DNA of 64,000 nucleotides from Vibrio cidicii (GCF_009763805.1 NZ_CP046803.1:310001-374000); one strand, 5' to 3'; positions 7,897 through 18,577 are shown, numbered from the stretch's first letter. The notes: generated by a model from the sequence alone, not told the origin. A program made the numbers and translations.

Positions 7897-10370
7897 ATGA
7901 AACACACATTTAAGCTATCGCTGCTATGTTCAGCAATCCTGCTCGCTGGTTGTGGTGATAATACTGAAAGCTCAGGAACTACAGGAAAGGTTACTTTTGA
8001 ACCAAACGTACAAACACTTCTGGGGCGTGACGCTTCAGTCAAATTCGTTCTAAAGGGTTCTTCAGCAGATGTGCCTTTGCCTTCCTTTTTACTTTTTGAC
8101 ACTAATGATCACACTTTAAACATTCCTATAAGTGCTGGCAAATCTAGCAGCTTAGATAACCCCGAAGTCGCGATGGGTGAATCAGATGGTTGGAGTACCA
8201 TCATGCCATTCAGCATCAACTTCAACTTCGCTGATGGTGTGACGTTACTGAACGATACCGTTGTGATCAATGGCTCGCCATTTAGCCAAAACCTCAATGC
8301 GGGCATTCGAGTTGCAAAGGTTGATGTTGACCTAGCGACTGGAGCAATGACTAACTTTACTGCACTAACTCCTGGTGTTGATTTTCTTGCCGTCACTACC
8401 GATTTGAAGAGCATTAAAGTCCTTCCTCTCAAAGGTCTAGATCCTGCATCAAACTACATCTATGCACTTACAGATTCGATCAAAGATAGCAACAACAACC
8501 CGTTGGGTACATCCAGTTCATATGCAAGCTTGAAAACTTCAACAGCTCAATCTGGATTATTGGCGGCACCACAAAAAATTATCTGGAACATTGAAAAAAC
8601 CTTCGAAGATAACGATCAAGTCACCAGCAAAGATGAAATTGTTTACTCTTCTTGGTTTACGACTGCATCAGCAGGCAATGTAATGCAAGGAACAAAAGCA
8701 GCGATTGCCGCCTCAGTGAATCCTGCTGTTAAGCCTGCTGGTGTTTGGAAAGGAACCGCGAACCCAAACAACCTCTCAGCTGACGAGCTCAACTCGCTTT
8801 ACAGCATTGACGCAGACGATGCTGGTGCCGATTTCGGCGCAGCAGTCACCAATGACCCACTTTTCAAAGCGGCATTTGGTGATGACAAGGCCAACGCACT
8901 AAAGAATAGTTACGAGGCGTTAACAGCTGCCGCACCGACACTAGATTCCATTCAAGTTTTTCGTGGTACGGTCAAACTGCCCTACTTCTTGAGTGATCAA
9001 GTCAATGGTAAAGAGTGGAAAACACAACCTTGGCGCAGTGGTATGCCAAGTGTGTTTAAGATCCTAAAGACCTTGAGTTCAGGCTCTAACGCTGATAAAG
9101 CAGCGATTAGCCAGCAGTTAATCGATTTAGGTTTTACGGATCTGCCAGCTCAGCTCTACTCTGTTCAGCATCAAGCACTTCTTGTTGGTGCGAAACTGAC
9201 ATTGGCCGATGGCACGCAACTGGATGCTGATCGAATTATGACCAGATACAGCGCAGTTCCACAAATTCGTGCAGTGAAAGAGGTTCCTTTCATTATGTTT
9301 GTTCCTAAGGGAACGGGCACGGACGACGTACCGTTACTGCAATATCAGCACGGAATTACTAATCTTAAAGAAAGCGCTTATGCTTTGGCATTAAGTCATA
9401 TCAGTACCGCTATTAAAACGGGTAAAACACCTTATGCGTTAATTGCTATTGATCAACCATTGCATGGACAACGTGCCTTGTCTGATGGCACCGTAACAAC
9501 GCCAAGTACGCCTACGGTCTTTATGAATCTTGAATACTTGCCAGTGGCAAGAGACAACATTCGCCAAGGTGCTATTGACGGATTAGGGCTACGTTACGCA
9601 TTAAACTACGTAGATCCAGCGGAAGTGGCTTTCCAAACAGTAGACCAAGCCAATGTTTCTCTTATTGGCCACTCTATCGGCGGTATTACTGGTATTAGTA
9701 GCTATGCTGTTGCTAATACATCAGTTAATCCAGCGATTGATTCAAAGTTTAGTTACAAGACAGCAACATTAGCCAATCCGGGTGGCGGTATTGCACCGTT
9801 CTTGCTTGAATCAGAGTCATTCTCGCCAATCATCAAGCACAGTATCACGGCTACGGCAGTACCAAGTTACTTAAATTACTACGCGAATACATGTCCGACC
9901 AAAGATAACCCAGGCGCTTGTTTCAATAGCTTCTATAGTGATGCAGATGCCGAAACGAAAAGTACCATCGATAATACTTTGACCTCATTCACTTACGCCG
10001 CCCAGACCGTGTTAGACAGCGTTGACCCATTCAATATCGCTTCTCAAGTGAGCGGGTCCCTGTTGGGTATTCAATCCAATGGTGATGCGACTATTCCCAA
10101 TAAGGTGTCGAACATTCCTACAGCGGGTACAGAGCCACTGTTTAAGAAACTCGGATTAGTGAATACGGCTACTGATGCCACTGGTACACGTGTCGCTTCG
10201 TACTTTGATGAGTCATCCAATGCAACCCACTCTACGGTAGTTGCTCCAGGCTCGGGGAAGAACTCGCTCATGGTGAAATGAGCTCTCAGATTGTTCAGTT
10301 CACACGCACCGAAGGAAACGGTGACGGTTCGTTAACTGTTAACGCAGGTTTGCTAGACGCGAGCAAGTAA
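7897..10370 (+). CDS. VolA-like surface lysophospholipase lipoprotein (one-base frameshift)
   Basis: Large lipoprotein lipase resembling Vibrio cholerae VolA, which cleaves fatty acids from exogenous lysophosphatidylcholine at the cell surface. The signal MKHTFKLSLLCSAILLAGC carries the lipobox LAGC (Cys19). The nucleophile motif GHSIG has Ser593. As read, the frame stops at 10281. One base missing from the GGGG run at 10254-10257 explains this: with GGGGG the frame continues through EMSSQIVQFTRTEGNGDGSL and ends at 10370, giving 824 residues. That tail is typical for the family. It is co-transcribed with fadL 22 bases upstream. The active site is upstream of the break. Confidence 0.85.
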
Positions 10371-10393
10371 TCCCAAGATTACCGTGTTGAGTC

Positions 10394-10428
10394 AATGCCC
10401 AGTGTTCTCTATGACACTGGGCATTTTA
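10394..10428 (+). terminator. Terminator of the fadL-volA-like operon
   Basis: AATGCCCAGTGT and ACACTGGGCATT form a 12-bp stem with an eight-base loop, followed by TTATT. It lies 24 bases after the restored stop at 10370 and supports that stop as the true end. Confidence 0.85.
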
Positions 10429-10584
10429 TTAGAGGATATATAAGTTGAGCATTGTTACTTAACCGAATCCTCTTTTTAGATGGGAAAATCTGTAAAATAC
10501 TCACTTTAATTTTCTAAACCCTTTTAATTCTCAGGATAAAGTGGATAATACCGCCTCAAATTAATACTACTAAGGTGAGTTCTC

Positions 10585-11142
10585 ATGTCTATCGAAGCAA
10601 CTCTGCTGGATCGTTGCCAGTCTAAATGTGAATTGTGTTCTTCTGATTCTTCGCTATCGGCCTACCCGGTACCACCGCACACTCACGTGACTGTGGATAC
10701 TGCGATTATGGTCTGTGACAAATGTTTGAGCGAAATCGATGAGCCAAAAGACATTAACCACTGGCGTTGCCTAAGCGACAGCATGTGGAGCCAAGTGCCT
10801 GCCGTTCAAGTGACAGCATGGCGCCAACTGACTCGCCTCAACACCGAAACTTGGGCTCAAGATGCACTCGACATGATGTACATGGAAGAAGAGCAAAAAA
10901 CTTGGGCGATGAAAGGCATGTCAGCAGATGACAAAACCGTTGACTGCAATGGCGCTGAGCTAAAGAAAGGTGACGATGTTACTGTTATCAAAGATCTGCC
11001 AATTAAGGGCTCCAACCAAGTGATCAAACAAGGCACTGTGATTCGTGGTATCAGCCTGAGTGATGACCCTAAGCTGATCTCTGGCAAAGTGAATGGCGGT
11101 CAGTCAATGTATGTGATCGCAGAATACTGCCGTAAGAAATAA
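10585..11142 (+). CDS. PhnA-like zinc-ribbon protein
   Basis: 185-residue protein with an N-terminal four-cysteine zinc ribbon (CQSKCELCSS, then CDKC about 30 residues on) and a C-terminal PhnA domain (CNGAELKKGDDVTVIKDLPI, about residues 125-185). Despite the name, PhnA-family proteins are not part of the phosphonate C-P lyase core and their role is unclear. It stands alone: upstream is the fadL operon terminator and downstream its own terminator. A suitable site (AAGGTGAG) precedes the ATG. Confidence 0.85.
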   Translation: MSIEATLLDRCQSKCELCSSDSSLSAYPVPPHTHVTVDTAIMVCDKCLSEIDEPKDINHWRCLSDSMWSQVPAVQVTAWRQLTRLNTETWAQDALDMMYMEEEQKTWAMKGMSADDKTVDCNGAELKKGDDVTVIKDLPIKGSNQVIKQGTVIRGISLSDDPKLISGKVNGGQSMYVIAEYCRKK

Positions 11143-11163
11143 GCCGTGCTCGTTTCAGAAATT

Positions 11164-11190
11164 AGGCGTCTCCATGAGGCGCCTTTTTTT
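11164..11190 (+). terminator. Terminator of the phnA-like gene
   Basis: AGGCGTCTC and GAGGCGCCT form a stem with one mismatch, followed by TTTTTTTT. It starts about 20 bases after the stop codon. Confidence 0.85.
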
Positions 11191-11243
11191 TGTTTTTCGT
11201 TAGATGGCATAGCCCCAAACCGCCTCATACAAGCGAGAACATG

Positions 11244-12147
11244 TTACCGAGCTCTTTGCCAAAATCCACCCAATTTAGCCCCAAAAACATTAATCAACGC
11301 ACCAAGCACAATCAATGCCCCGCCGAGGAAAGTCCAAAAAGAAGGGATTTCGTTAAATAACCATACCCCTAACAACGCAGAAAAGACGATTTGCACATAA
11401 GAATAGGCGGACGCTTTCCCAGCGGTTTGCGTTTGCATTGCCTTGGTTAAACCAAACTGGCCAATTTGAGTAAAGATACCGACTAAAACCAAGGCAAAAA
11501 CCAACCAGAGATCCGGAAGAACAAAGTCATCACCAATTAAAAGCGACGCTGTCGGCAGTGCGACCAAGGGAAAGTAAAAAATGATCACCGAAACTGTCTT
11601 CGGTGCGGCTTAACTTTCTCACTATCACATACGCTATTGAGCTACCGAATGCACCCAGCAAGGCAATAGCAACGCTGAACATCGGCAACTCGCTTGCCGC
11701 ATGCTGACCAAGTGTTGGGTAGACCATGCAAAAAAGACCGAGTAAGCACAGCCCAATGCAGGCCAGAGTGGATATCTGAACCCGCTCTTGCAAAAAGAGG
11801 ACGGCCAAAAGCGCTGTAAACACCGGGTGGACGTATTGCAAAATAGTAGCTTCAGCCAAGGGCAAGGTGGTCACCGAGTAGTAAACGCACATTAGTGCAA
11901 CGGTACCAACCGTACCACGGGCGAATAGCAGTGCTTTATTGTTGCCCCAAATCGAGATGCGTTTTCTTTTGACATCCGCGTAGCTGAGGATAAGAGACAC
12001 TAACGCACGCGCGGCGACAATCTCAAACAGCGGAATACCATGCACGCTGACGTATTTCACACTGGCTGACATCAGCGCAAAGCCCAACGCAGACAAAAGC
12101 ATATAACGCACGCCAACAGGCAGCCAGGATTCGAGTTTTGCAGACAT
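11244..12147 (-). CDS. EamA/DMT-family drug/metabolite exporter (one-base frameshift)
   Basis: Inner-membrane transporter of about ten helices in two EamA repeats. The first part (residues about 1-190, with QYVHPVFTALLAVLFLQERV) and the second (IIFYFPLVALPTASLLIG onward) are in different frames. They meet at AAA 11591-11593 (TTT on the coding strand); removing one T gives RTEDSSVIIFYFP and a 300-residue protein of normal length. The substrate is unknown; relatives export amino acids, metabolites or drugs. The ATG at 12147 lacks a Shine-Dalgarno sequence on its own strand, so the start is less certain. Confidence 0.82.
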
Positions 12148-12233
12148 AGGAGGAAGGAGTAAGAATAATTTGCGTTACTGTATCACAGCGGGTTAGCCGC
12201 AAACTACGTCTTTACCGCTGCAGGAGCAGAAAA

Positions 12234-12263
12234 AATAAAAGCCGACATTGACGTCGGCTTTTA
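12234..12263. terminator. Bidirectional terminator hairpin
   Basis: AATAAAAGCCGAC and GTCGGCTTTTATT form a 13-bp stem with loop ATTGAC. A- and T-rich flanks let it end transcription of the 63-residue gene on the minus strand. Confidence 0.8.
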
Positions 12264-12279
12264 TTCTCTTTGCGTGAGA

Positions 12280-12471
12280 TTAACGGTACATGCCGATATC
12301 TCGTTGCAGATGTACTGGCAACTCTTCTGCGTAATAACTGCGCTGAGCACTGTTATCGACAAAAAGAATATCCAATAGGTGAGCAATCAATCCTTTGAAG
12401 TTAACCGAGTAGGTTCTCTTATCCATAGAGGTTGGTAAAGCTACATTGTTGATGTGCATTGCTTGTGCCAT
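12280..12471 (-). CDS. Hypothetical 63-residue protein
   Basis: Small basic protein whose final residues LPVHLQRDIGMYR recall the DUF1127-type tail (short Arg-rich tail ending in DIG), but the similarity is too short to assign. GAGAGGCAATC precedes the ATG, and a strong terminator follows 16 bases after the stop, so a dedicated single-gene transcript is likely. No signal peptide or clear membrane segment. Function unknown. Confidence 0.65.
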   Translation of the reverse strand: MAQAMHINNVALPTSMDKRTYSVNFKGLIAHLLDILFVDNSAQRSYYAEELPVHLQRDIGMYR

Positions 12472-12748
12472 GATTGCCTCTCTTAAAATCTTTCAACGTT
12501 CTCGTTTCGATGGCTGAATAATAGGGCTTTTTTTCATGGTCAAAAAATGACTATTTTTAACCATTCGGATTATTTTTTATAATAAAACAAACCGTTAACA
12601 CGCACCAAGACTAATCAATGCTCTTTTGTGCATTATAATTCACCATTTGGCCAAAATGGCTGCATAAACTCAAAATCGGCACTTAAATAGATGGGCTGGT
12701 TTCACATATTTTTTACATTAAATATTTTTAACTTCACTTTCAATACCG
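12472..12748. other. AT-rich intergenic region
   Basis: 277 bases between the terC-like gene end and the 63-residue gene start. It is A/T-rich and presumably holds the promoter of the 63-residue gene. I see no further gene or repeat. Confidence 0.5.
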
Positions 12749-13787
12749 TCACCTCTCGCTATTTTGATTAGTTATATTAAGGCTAATAAGCGCTTGCTTA
12801 GCCCTATTTTGATTTGCCTTGAGAGAAGCCACAATGGCTGATGTCATGACAAACAATAGAAAACTCAGAGACCACAATGTCGGGATCTCATACGCAGAAC
12901 CAACCAGCAGCATTTTCACCCCTATAAACACCATGATGATCGACAGAGCGGGTTTTAGGTAAACGAACTTATCCATCATGGCTTGCAGGACAAAATAGAG
13001 TGAACGCAGCCCTAACAGAGCAAACACATTCGCCGCAAGGACGAGAAACGGCTCTTGGGTGACGGCAAAAATAGCGGGAATAGAGTCCAAAGCAAACATC
13101 ACATCCATCACGGCAATCACAGCGATGACAATCAGCATCGGCGTGGCAAACCACTGCCCTGCGCGTTTCACGATCAGCGATTGACCATGAAAAGTGTCAC
13201 TCACTTTAAAATAGCGTCGGAGCAAACGTTCTGGCAACGGGTTGAGCGATGTTTGTTCATCTTTCTCACGAGCAAGTTGAATACCTGTCCAAATCAAAAA
13301 CGCCGCAAACAGATACAAAATCCAGTGATACTGTGCAAGAAGCTGCGCGCCGACGGCAATCATGATGGCTCGCAGTATTAATGCGCCAATCACGCCCCAG
13401 AGCAAAGCACGTGGACGCAGCGACTCCGGCACATGGTACTGCGCAAAAATAATGGCAAAAACAAACAGATTGTCGACACTTAGCGATTTTTCTAATAGAT
13501 AACCCGTTAAGAAAGCCATCGTCGCTTCTTGGTGACTGTACGAAACTGTTGGGAACATAACTATCCCAATAAAGGAAAATGGTCACGGCAAAGACAAATG
13601 CCAAGAGGAACCACATTAAGCTCCAGCCCAATGCGCGGCGCATCGAAATGGCACCGCCGCGAGTTTGCCAAATATCAAGAGAGACTAAAACGAGAGTTAG
13701 CAATGCGAAGCTGCCATACATAGCAGCACTGCTGGTAAAAAATGGCGTAGATTCAGCCAATAGTGAAGTAGATACAATCGGGGACAT
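12749..13787 (-). CDS. TerC/Alx-family membrane protein (one-base frameshift)
   Basis: TerC-family inner-membrane protein (E. coli Alx type), a group linked to manganese export or homeostasis. Conserved features are GYLLEKSLSVDNLFVFA (helix 3, with the DN pair) and MDVMFALDSIPAIFAVT (the second acidic motif). The first about 80 residues are in another frame. They join at GGG 13551-13553 (CCC on the coding strand): deleting one C gives WDSYVPTVSYSHQEAT and 345 residues. The ATG at 13787 has GGAGG six bases upstream and gives MSPIVSTSLL. A yybP-ykoY riboswitch precedes it, which independently supports a Mn2+ role. Confidence 0.87.
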
Positions 13788-13869
13788 GGTTTCCTCCAAG
13801 GGCAGAAGGAACCTCATAATTCGGGACCTTCCGCAGACAACAAATTTCGCCAAAGTCTTCGACTTTGAC

Positions 13870-14015
13870 ACTCTGTGCATGCGTTGGTCTCGTTAAAGTG
13901 ACTATCATAGCCGTGAGCCGATTGGCTCAACGGGATAAACACCTTTAATTGCCGGAAAGGCCTTAGCCTAACGGGATGACGACAAATAAACTTACGCTAA
14001 CTACTCCCCAAACCC
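13870..14015 (-). ncRNA. yybP-ykoY (manganese) riboswitch candidate
   Basis: The leader of the TerC gene contains GGGGAGTAG on the coding strand (complement of 14001-14009), the hallmark loop of the yybP-ykoY aptamer, and about 110 bases later CGAGACCAACGC (around 13880-13893), which fits the second conserved loop. Between them are GC-rich stems such as GAGCCAATCGGCTC. This family binds Mn2+ and switches on Alx/TerC and MntP genes. Boundaries are approximate; a covariance-model search would settle it. Confidence 0.75.
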
Positions 14016-14087
14016 AGCTATTTTATTCCACTCTTGTCAGCGGATCCAGAATGAACCTCTAAATAATTTTCTTGGCCTAAAACAAAA

Positions 14088-14103
14088 GAGAGCCGAAGCT
14101 CTC
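14088..14103 (-). terminator. Terminator of the 31-residue membrane protein gene
   Basis: GAGAGC-TTCG-GCTCTC, a stable tetraloop hairpin on the minus strand, followed by TTTTGTT. It lies just after the small ORF ending at 14118. Confidence 0.75.
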
Positions 14104-14117
14104 TTGCTCTGTTTTGG

Positions 14118-14213
14118 CTACATGCCGCCTAGCGGAACTAGGTATACCAGTGTTGACCAAATTGCCACCCAACCAATTACCACGGCGGTGTCCATCCAAT
14201 CTTTATTCCACAT
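14118..14213 (-). CDS. Small single-span membrane protein, 31 residues
   Basis: A short frame reads MWNKDWMDTA, then a hydrophobic segment VVIGWVAIWSTLVYLVPLGG that would span the membrane once. GGGGGA lies about nine bases before the ATG, and a TTCG-tetraloop terminator follows 14 bases after the stop, so it has the framing of a real gene. An in-frame ATG at 14228 would add five residues but has a poorer ribosome site. It lies 39 bases after the 5'-nucleotidase stop and may share its transcript. I do not recognise the family. Confidence 0.6.
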   Translation of the reverse strand: MWNKDWMDTAVVIGWVAIWSTLVYLVPLGGM

Positions 14214-14252
14214 ATCCGTTTCCCCCATTTTTTGCAGGAAACACAGCAAACT

Positions 14253-15993
14253 CTATACCAGTTTTAACCTGTTAGGCGAAACACTCACGGACTCATTTAG
14301 CACATTCGGTACATCTTGCAGGTATTCTATAAAACAGTCCGCCATCGATAGCGTACTGACAAAACCATCACCTTTCATCTCACCCAGCGCCTCGTAGCCC
14401 TCTTTACCTTTCATGGTGTAGGCTGACGATGTGCCGCGATACCACACATCGGCCTCAACATTCTGCCAATGACCCGAGTTCAAGATTTGCAAATTTTCAA
14501 TCCGTTGTCCCATCGGGTTATGTGGCTGATAATCAAAGCGCAAACCGTAAGTGTATGGATAGCTTCCAGAGCCCGTGCCTTCAACACCATTATTCGTAGC
14601 GTTATTAATCGCGCCCTCAATAGCCGCGGCAATCGTCTTCCCCTTTACATCATAAAAACCGACAGGAACGGCAAAAGGCAGCAGTTTTCCGGCCACATCG
14701 GCCACCGAGACTTCCCCGGGATTTAGCGAATTTCTGACGCCACCAGCGTTATGTAGCGCAAACTGGACGTTGTGACGTCGCTTGTTCAGTGCATGGACAA
14801 AAGACGCGGCCACGAGTGGCGCTAAGGAGCTCGGGCCTTCGTCATCAGGAATTCGTACGTGACGTAACTTTTGCTCAGCGTTGGCGATGATCGACTGCTG
14901 CAGCTTTCTCACTCGAGGAATGTATTTGTTGTGCATAATATCTTGGATCTGTTCATCCTTTTTGCACACCACCACATTAAGCTGCCCATCAATAAAATCG
15001 GCCGCTTGATTATACCAATCGCAAGTCCCTTGTTGGTTAAGACCCGGATCGAGAAACATACGCCGACCAATCAGCAGCTCATTGCGCCCTTGGAAGCTAC
15101 TCACTCGACCATCGGCTTCAAACTGGATTTCACAGTGGCCCATGGTCATTGAGTGGTAACCGGCTTGCACAATGAATGTCTCGTTAATTTTCAAACCATA
15201 GTCATCGTCTTTTCCGAGCCCGACCGCGCCAAAGTCACCCTGTAACCTATGGCTGTGTCCACCGATAATAAGCGCGATGCCATCCACCTGACGCGCCAGT
15301 TCAATATCACCTTCATAGCCAAGGTGACTAAGCAAGATGATCTTATTGATGCCACGATGCTGCAACAGTTCAACCGTATTTCGCGCAGTATCTATCGAAT
15401 TTTCAAACGGCGTATCCGGATCGGGGTTGGCAATATCGGCCATTTTATCCAGCGACAGACCAAAAATGGCGACGGGTTCACCCTCGATCTCTTTGATGAT
15501 GTAGTCTGCGGTGCGCGTTTCGCTTTGAAAACTCTTCACGTTGTCCACATCACGTAGTGTTAATGCTTTGTCTTGCCGTTCATGGCTCAAGTTCCAGTTA
15601 CCAGCGAGCAGAGGAAACCGCACCCGACGGACGAACTCCGCGACAGGTTCATTGCCCATATCCAGCTCATGATTTCCCAACGCCATCGCATCAATGGCCA
15701 AGGTATTGAGCAGATCCGCATTGGCTTTGCCTTTAAATAGCGAAAAATAGAGCGTGCCTTGGAAACAATCTCCAGCGTGCAAGAAAAGAAACCCTTTTTT
15801 CTGTCTCTCCGCTTCTTGTTTAATCTGTTGAGCACGAGTGGCGATGCGAGCAAAACCACCTGCACTTACGTAAGGTTCAATGAGGTTTCTCGCCGAGTTG
15901 AATCGCGAGCTGTAATGACGTTGGCTCAAAATAGGAATGAGTGTCATTGATGTGTGCCAGTTTTAGCGTGACTGGCTTATGCGTTTTTATCAT
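14253..15993 (-). CDS. 5'-nucleotidase/metallophosphatase family enzyme (one-base frameshift)
   Basis: UshA-like enzyme with an N-terminal calcineurin-like metallophosphatase domain (motifs LAHINDTH, HAGDCFQG, ALGNHELDMG, IIGGHSHRLQG) and a C-terminal 5'-nucleotidase substrate domain (HNAGGVRNSLNPGEVSVADV). It should hydrolyse nucleotides or nucleotide sugars. The HINDTH segment is in another frame from the rest. The break is at TTT 15886-15888 (AAA coding); deleting one A joins them and gives 579 residues. Unlike UshA there is no signal peptide: the N-terminus is MIKTHKPVTLKLAHINDTH. A start at 16014 (MKREKV) is also possible and is no more signal-like. A cytoplasmic or unusual substrate role is therefore possible. 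Confidence 0.83.
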
Positions 15994-16260
15994 AGTCACT
16001 TTCTCTCTCTTCATTCCTTTATACTTAGAATAGAATGATGACAGAATCGTGAATTTTATGAAACTCCAATGCAAAAAGAAAAAGTGACTGAGTAGGTTGT
16101 CACAGCCTGTTGGTCATGAATGTTTAATAAATCGCCAAGCGCACACAATTTGTGACTCCATAACAAACAAGCGCTTAGAAATTGACATATGCTTACTATC
16201 AGCACCTTTCACTTTACATTCAAATAATTAGTGGTGCAGCGATGTCTCAGGAGGATACCT

Positions 16261-17896
16261 ATGTTGTTAGAACGGATCGAAGTTGCTGGCTTTCGTGGTA
16301 TCAGACGGTTATCTCTTGCGTTTGATGAATTGACCACTTTGATTGGCGAAAATACCTGGGGTAAATCGTCTCTGTTAGACGCCTTGTCGGTGGTTCTGCC
16401 TCCCAATGGCGTGCCATACCAATTTCAGATGTCCGATTTTCATGTCGACTACTCTATTTCTCATCCACAAACGCAACATCTACAAATTGTGCTCTGTTTT
16501 CGTTCCACCGACAGACACGAAAACAAAGCGGGCCGTTACCGACGTTTGAAACCCGTTTGGTGCAGAGACGACAACGGCGATCATCGCATTTTCTACCGTA
16601 TTAGCGCATCGCGTAACGGCTACGATATTTCAACCAGCTACGCCTTTTTGAATCTTGATGGTTCAACCAAAAACCTTCACCATTCGGAAAAAATTGCCCA
16701 AGAGCTGATGTCACTGCATCCGGTTATCCGCCTACGTGACTCTCGCCAGTTTCCGGAACTGCCAAGCTCATCTGCTAATGGTAAAAATGCGCGGATTGAA
16801 AAACGTATCGACAATACTTGCCGCAGGCTGATGGCTATCCCCGGCCATGTAAACAAAGGAGAAATGCGCAGCAGTTTAAAATCGATGCATTCTCTGATTG
16901 AGCATTACTTCTCTTTCAAGAGTGTCAGCAAGAATGATCCACGCAAACCACGCGATGGCCTGTTCTACAATTCCACCTCTTCTGAAAAAAACCTTAGCCA
17001 ATTTATCGAAGAGACAAACAACAAACAGACCAGACTCCTTTTGATGGGCTTGCTAAACGCCTATCTACAAGCTAAAGGACCGGGCGATTTACGCCGCTGC
17101 GCAAGGCCGATTTTGATCATTGAGGATCCTGAAGGTCGTCTTCATCCTACCCATCTATCCCGTGCTTGGAGCTTGCTGCAAATGTTGCCCATGCAGAAGA
17201 TTCTCACCACCAATAGTGGCGCGCTGCTGGGTTTCTGTGCCGCTGGCTTCAATCCGCCGCTTGATTCGCCAATCGGATCGCACCACCGCAAAATCGATTC
17301 AGTCTCATCGCTTTAGCGTCGATGAGTTGCGCAAGATTGGTTTTCACATTCGTTTTCACCGCTCTGGAGCGCTGTTTGCTCGTTGCTGGTTGTTGGTCGA
17401 AGGAGAAACCGAGGTATGGCTGTTTAACGAGCTGGCCAATCAATGCGGCTACAATCTGGCCGCAGAGGGCGTGCAGATCATCGAGTTCGCGCAGTCTGGC
17501 TTACGTTCTTTGATCAAAGTAGCGAAAGCATTTGGCATCGATTGGCATGTTGTCACCGATGGCGACGCCGCAGGGAAAAAATACGCCACGACCGTGCACT
17601 CGATGCTCGGTCACGACCAAGCACGCCATCGCTTAACCGAACTACCCGATCACGACATTGAGCATTTTCTATATAATCATGGCTTTGATAAGTTCTTTAA
17701 GGACCTTATCAAAATTCCTTATGAACATCCCATCCCGGCGAAAAAGGTCGTCACCCGTGTGTTGAAGAAACACGCCAAGCCTGATTTGGCGCTGGCGATT
17801 GTTTCTCACTGCGAACTCAATGGCGTAGAATGTATTCCGGTGCTGCTGCGTTGGACACTAAAGCGTGTGGTAACAATGGCCAATGGCAATACCTAG
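16261..17896 (+). CDS. OLD-family ATP-dependent nuclease, YbjD-like (one-base frameshift)
   Basis: ATPase-nuclease of the OLD/DUF2813 type (E. coli YbjD). The N-terminal AAA/SMC-like ATPase has Walker A GENTWGKSS (about residues 29-37) and a Walker B-like ILIIEDPEG. The C-terminal Toprim nuclease has LLVEGETEVWLFNEL and VTDGDAAGKKY. Such proteins act in DNA repair or phage defence. The frame breaks at TTT 17232-17234; removing one T gives NSGALLGSVPLASIRRLIRQ and 544 residues. The ATG at 16261 has CAGGAGG upstream, so I prefer it to the GTG at 16231. No defence genes surround it. Confidence 0.83.
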
Positions 17897-17992
17897 TTGC
17901 ATCACGAGATAGTAATGCATTTCAAACAAACATCAGTGCGAGTGATGGTACATATCAGCTTGGCTGCACTTACCATTCAAAACACCGAAGAG

Positions 17993-18021
17993 AAAAAAAG
18001 CGCATCTGAAAAGATGCGCTT
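17993..18021 (-). terminator. Terminator of the DUF1097 gene
   Basis: AAGCGCATC and GATGCGCTT pair around TGAAAA. On the minus strand the stem is followed by a seven-T run (17993-17999). It lies about 80 bases beyond the DUF1097 stop. Confidence 0.7.
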
Positions 18022-18103
18022 GTATCAAGTATCATATTGACTGATAGAAAGTATAAAGCGGGATTAAACTCTACACAGGGATACAAAAGATCGGGGGTCT
18101 ACC

Positions 18104-18577
18104 TCACGCTTGCCTTGCAAGTGATGTAGTGACTGATTTCTGGTGAAGCCACAAGCCAGATGTTTTCATCAGGTAACCAAATACGCCGCCCAACAACAGT
18201 GAAGGGACAACTAACTGCCAGTTACCATCCGCAGCAAATGTTGCACACGAACCGATAAACGTTCCGGGAATGTAAGCCAACCAAGTTTGTTTCGCTTGAA
18301 TACACATAAGAAACGCGACTACAGCGGTTATCACATAGCCAAGAATTTCAAGGCCAGCGAATGTTGAACCGTAGATGATCACCATCGCCCAAAACACACC
18401 TGTCATATTGGTGAGTAAGCTTTCAATCAAGCCCTTAACACCGGCGTTCGGTGAGGCAAAATAGCTGGTGCATCCTAAGAAGCCAGCCCAAGATAAAAGC
18501 CCAAACGAGATGGCAATCCATCCCCAGATACCAGACAGAATGCCTGTTGTCAGCGAAATAGCGACTAATGTACTCAT
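18104..18577 (-). CDS. DUF1097 inner-membrane protein (YcdZ-like)
   Basis: 157-residue protein with about five hydrophobic spans (MSTLVAISLTTGILSGIWGW onward, and LLLGGVFGYLMKTSGLWL near the end). It matches the DUF1097 family, of which E. coli YcdZ is a member; no activity is established. It lies downstream of the LysR regulator in the same orientation with a 214-base gap that probably holds its own promoter. Confidence 0.78.
   Translation of the reverse strand: MSTLVAISLTTGILSGIWGWIAISFGLLSWAGFLGCTSYFASPNAGVKGLIESLLTNMTGVFWAMVIIYGSTFAGLEILGYVITAVVAFLMCIQAKQTWLAYIPGTFIGSCATFAADGNWQLVVPSLLLGGVFGYLMKTSGLWLHQKSVTTSLARQA

Noticed and set aside
13788..13880. N-terminal extension of TerC (MHRVSKSKTLAKF...)
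   Set aside because: It falls in the riboswitch leader, and GGAGG precedes the internal ATG at 13787.
16261..17896. Phage-defence island around the OLD nuclease
   Set aside because: The neighbours are ordinary metabolic and membrane genes, there is no integrase or composition change, and YbjD-type OLD proteins are common chromosomal genes.
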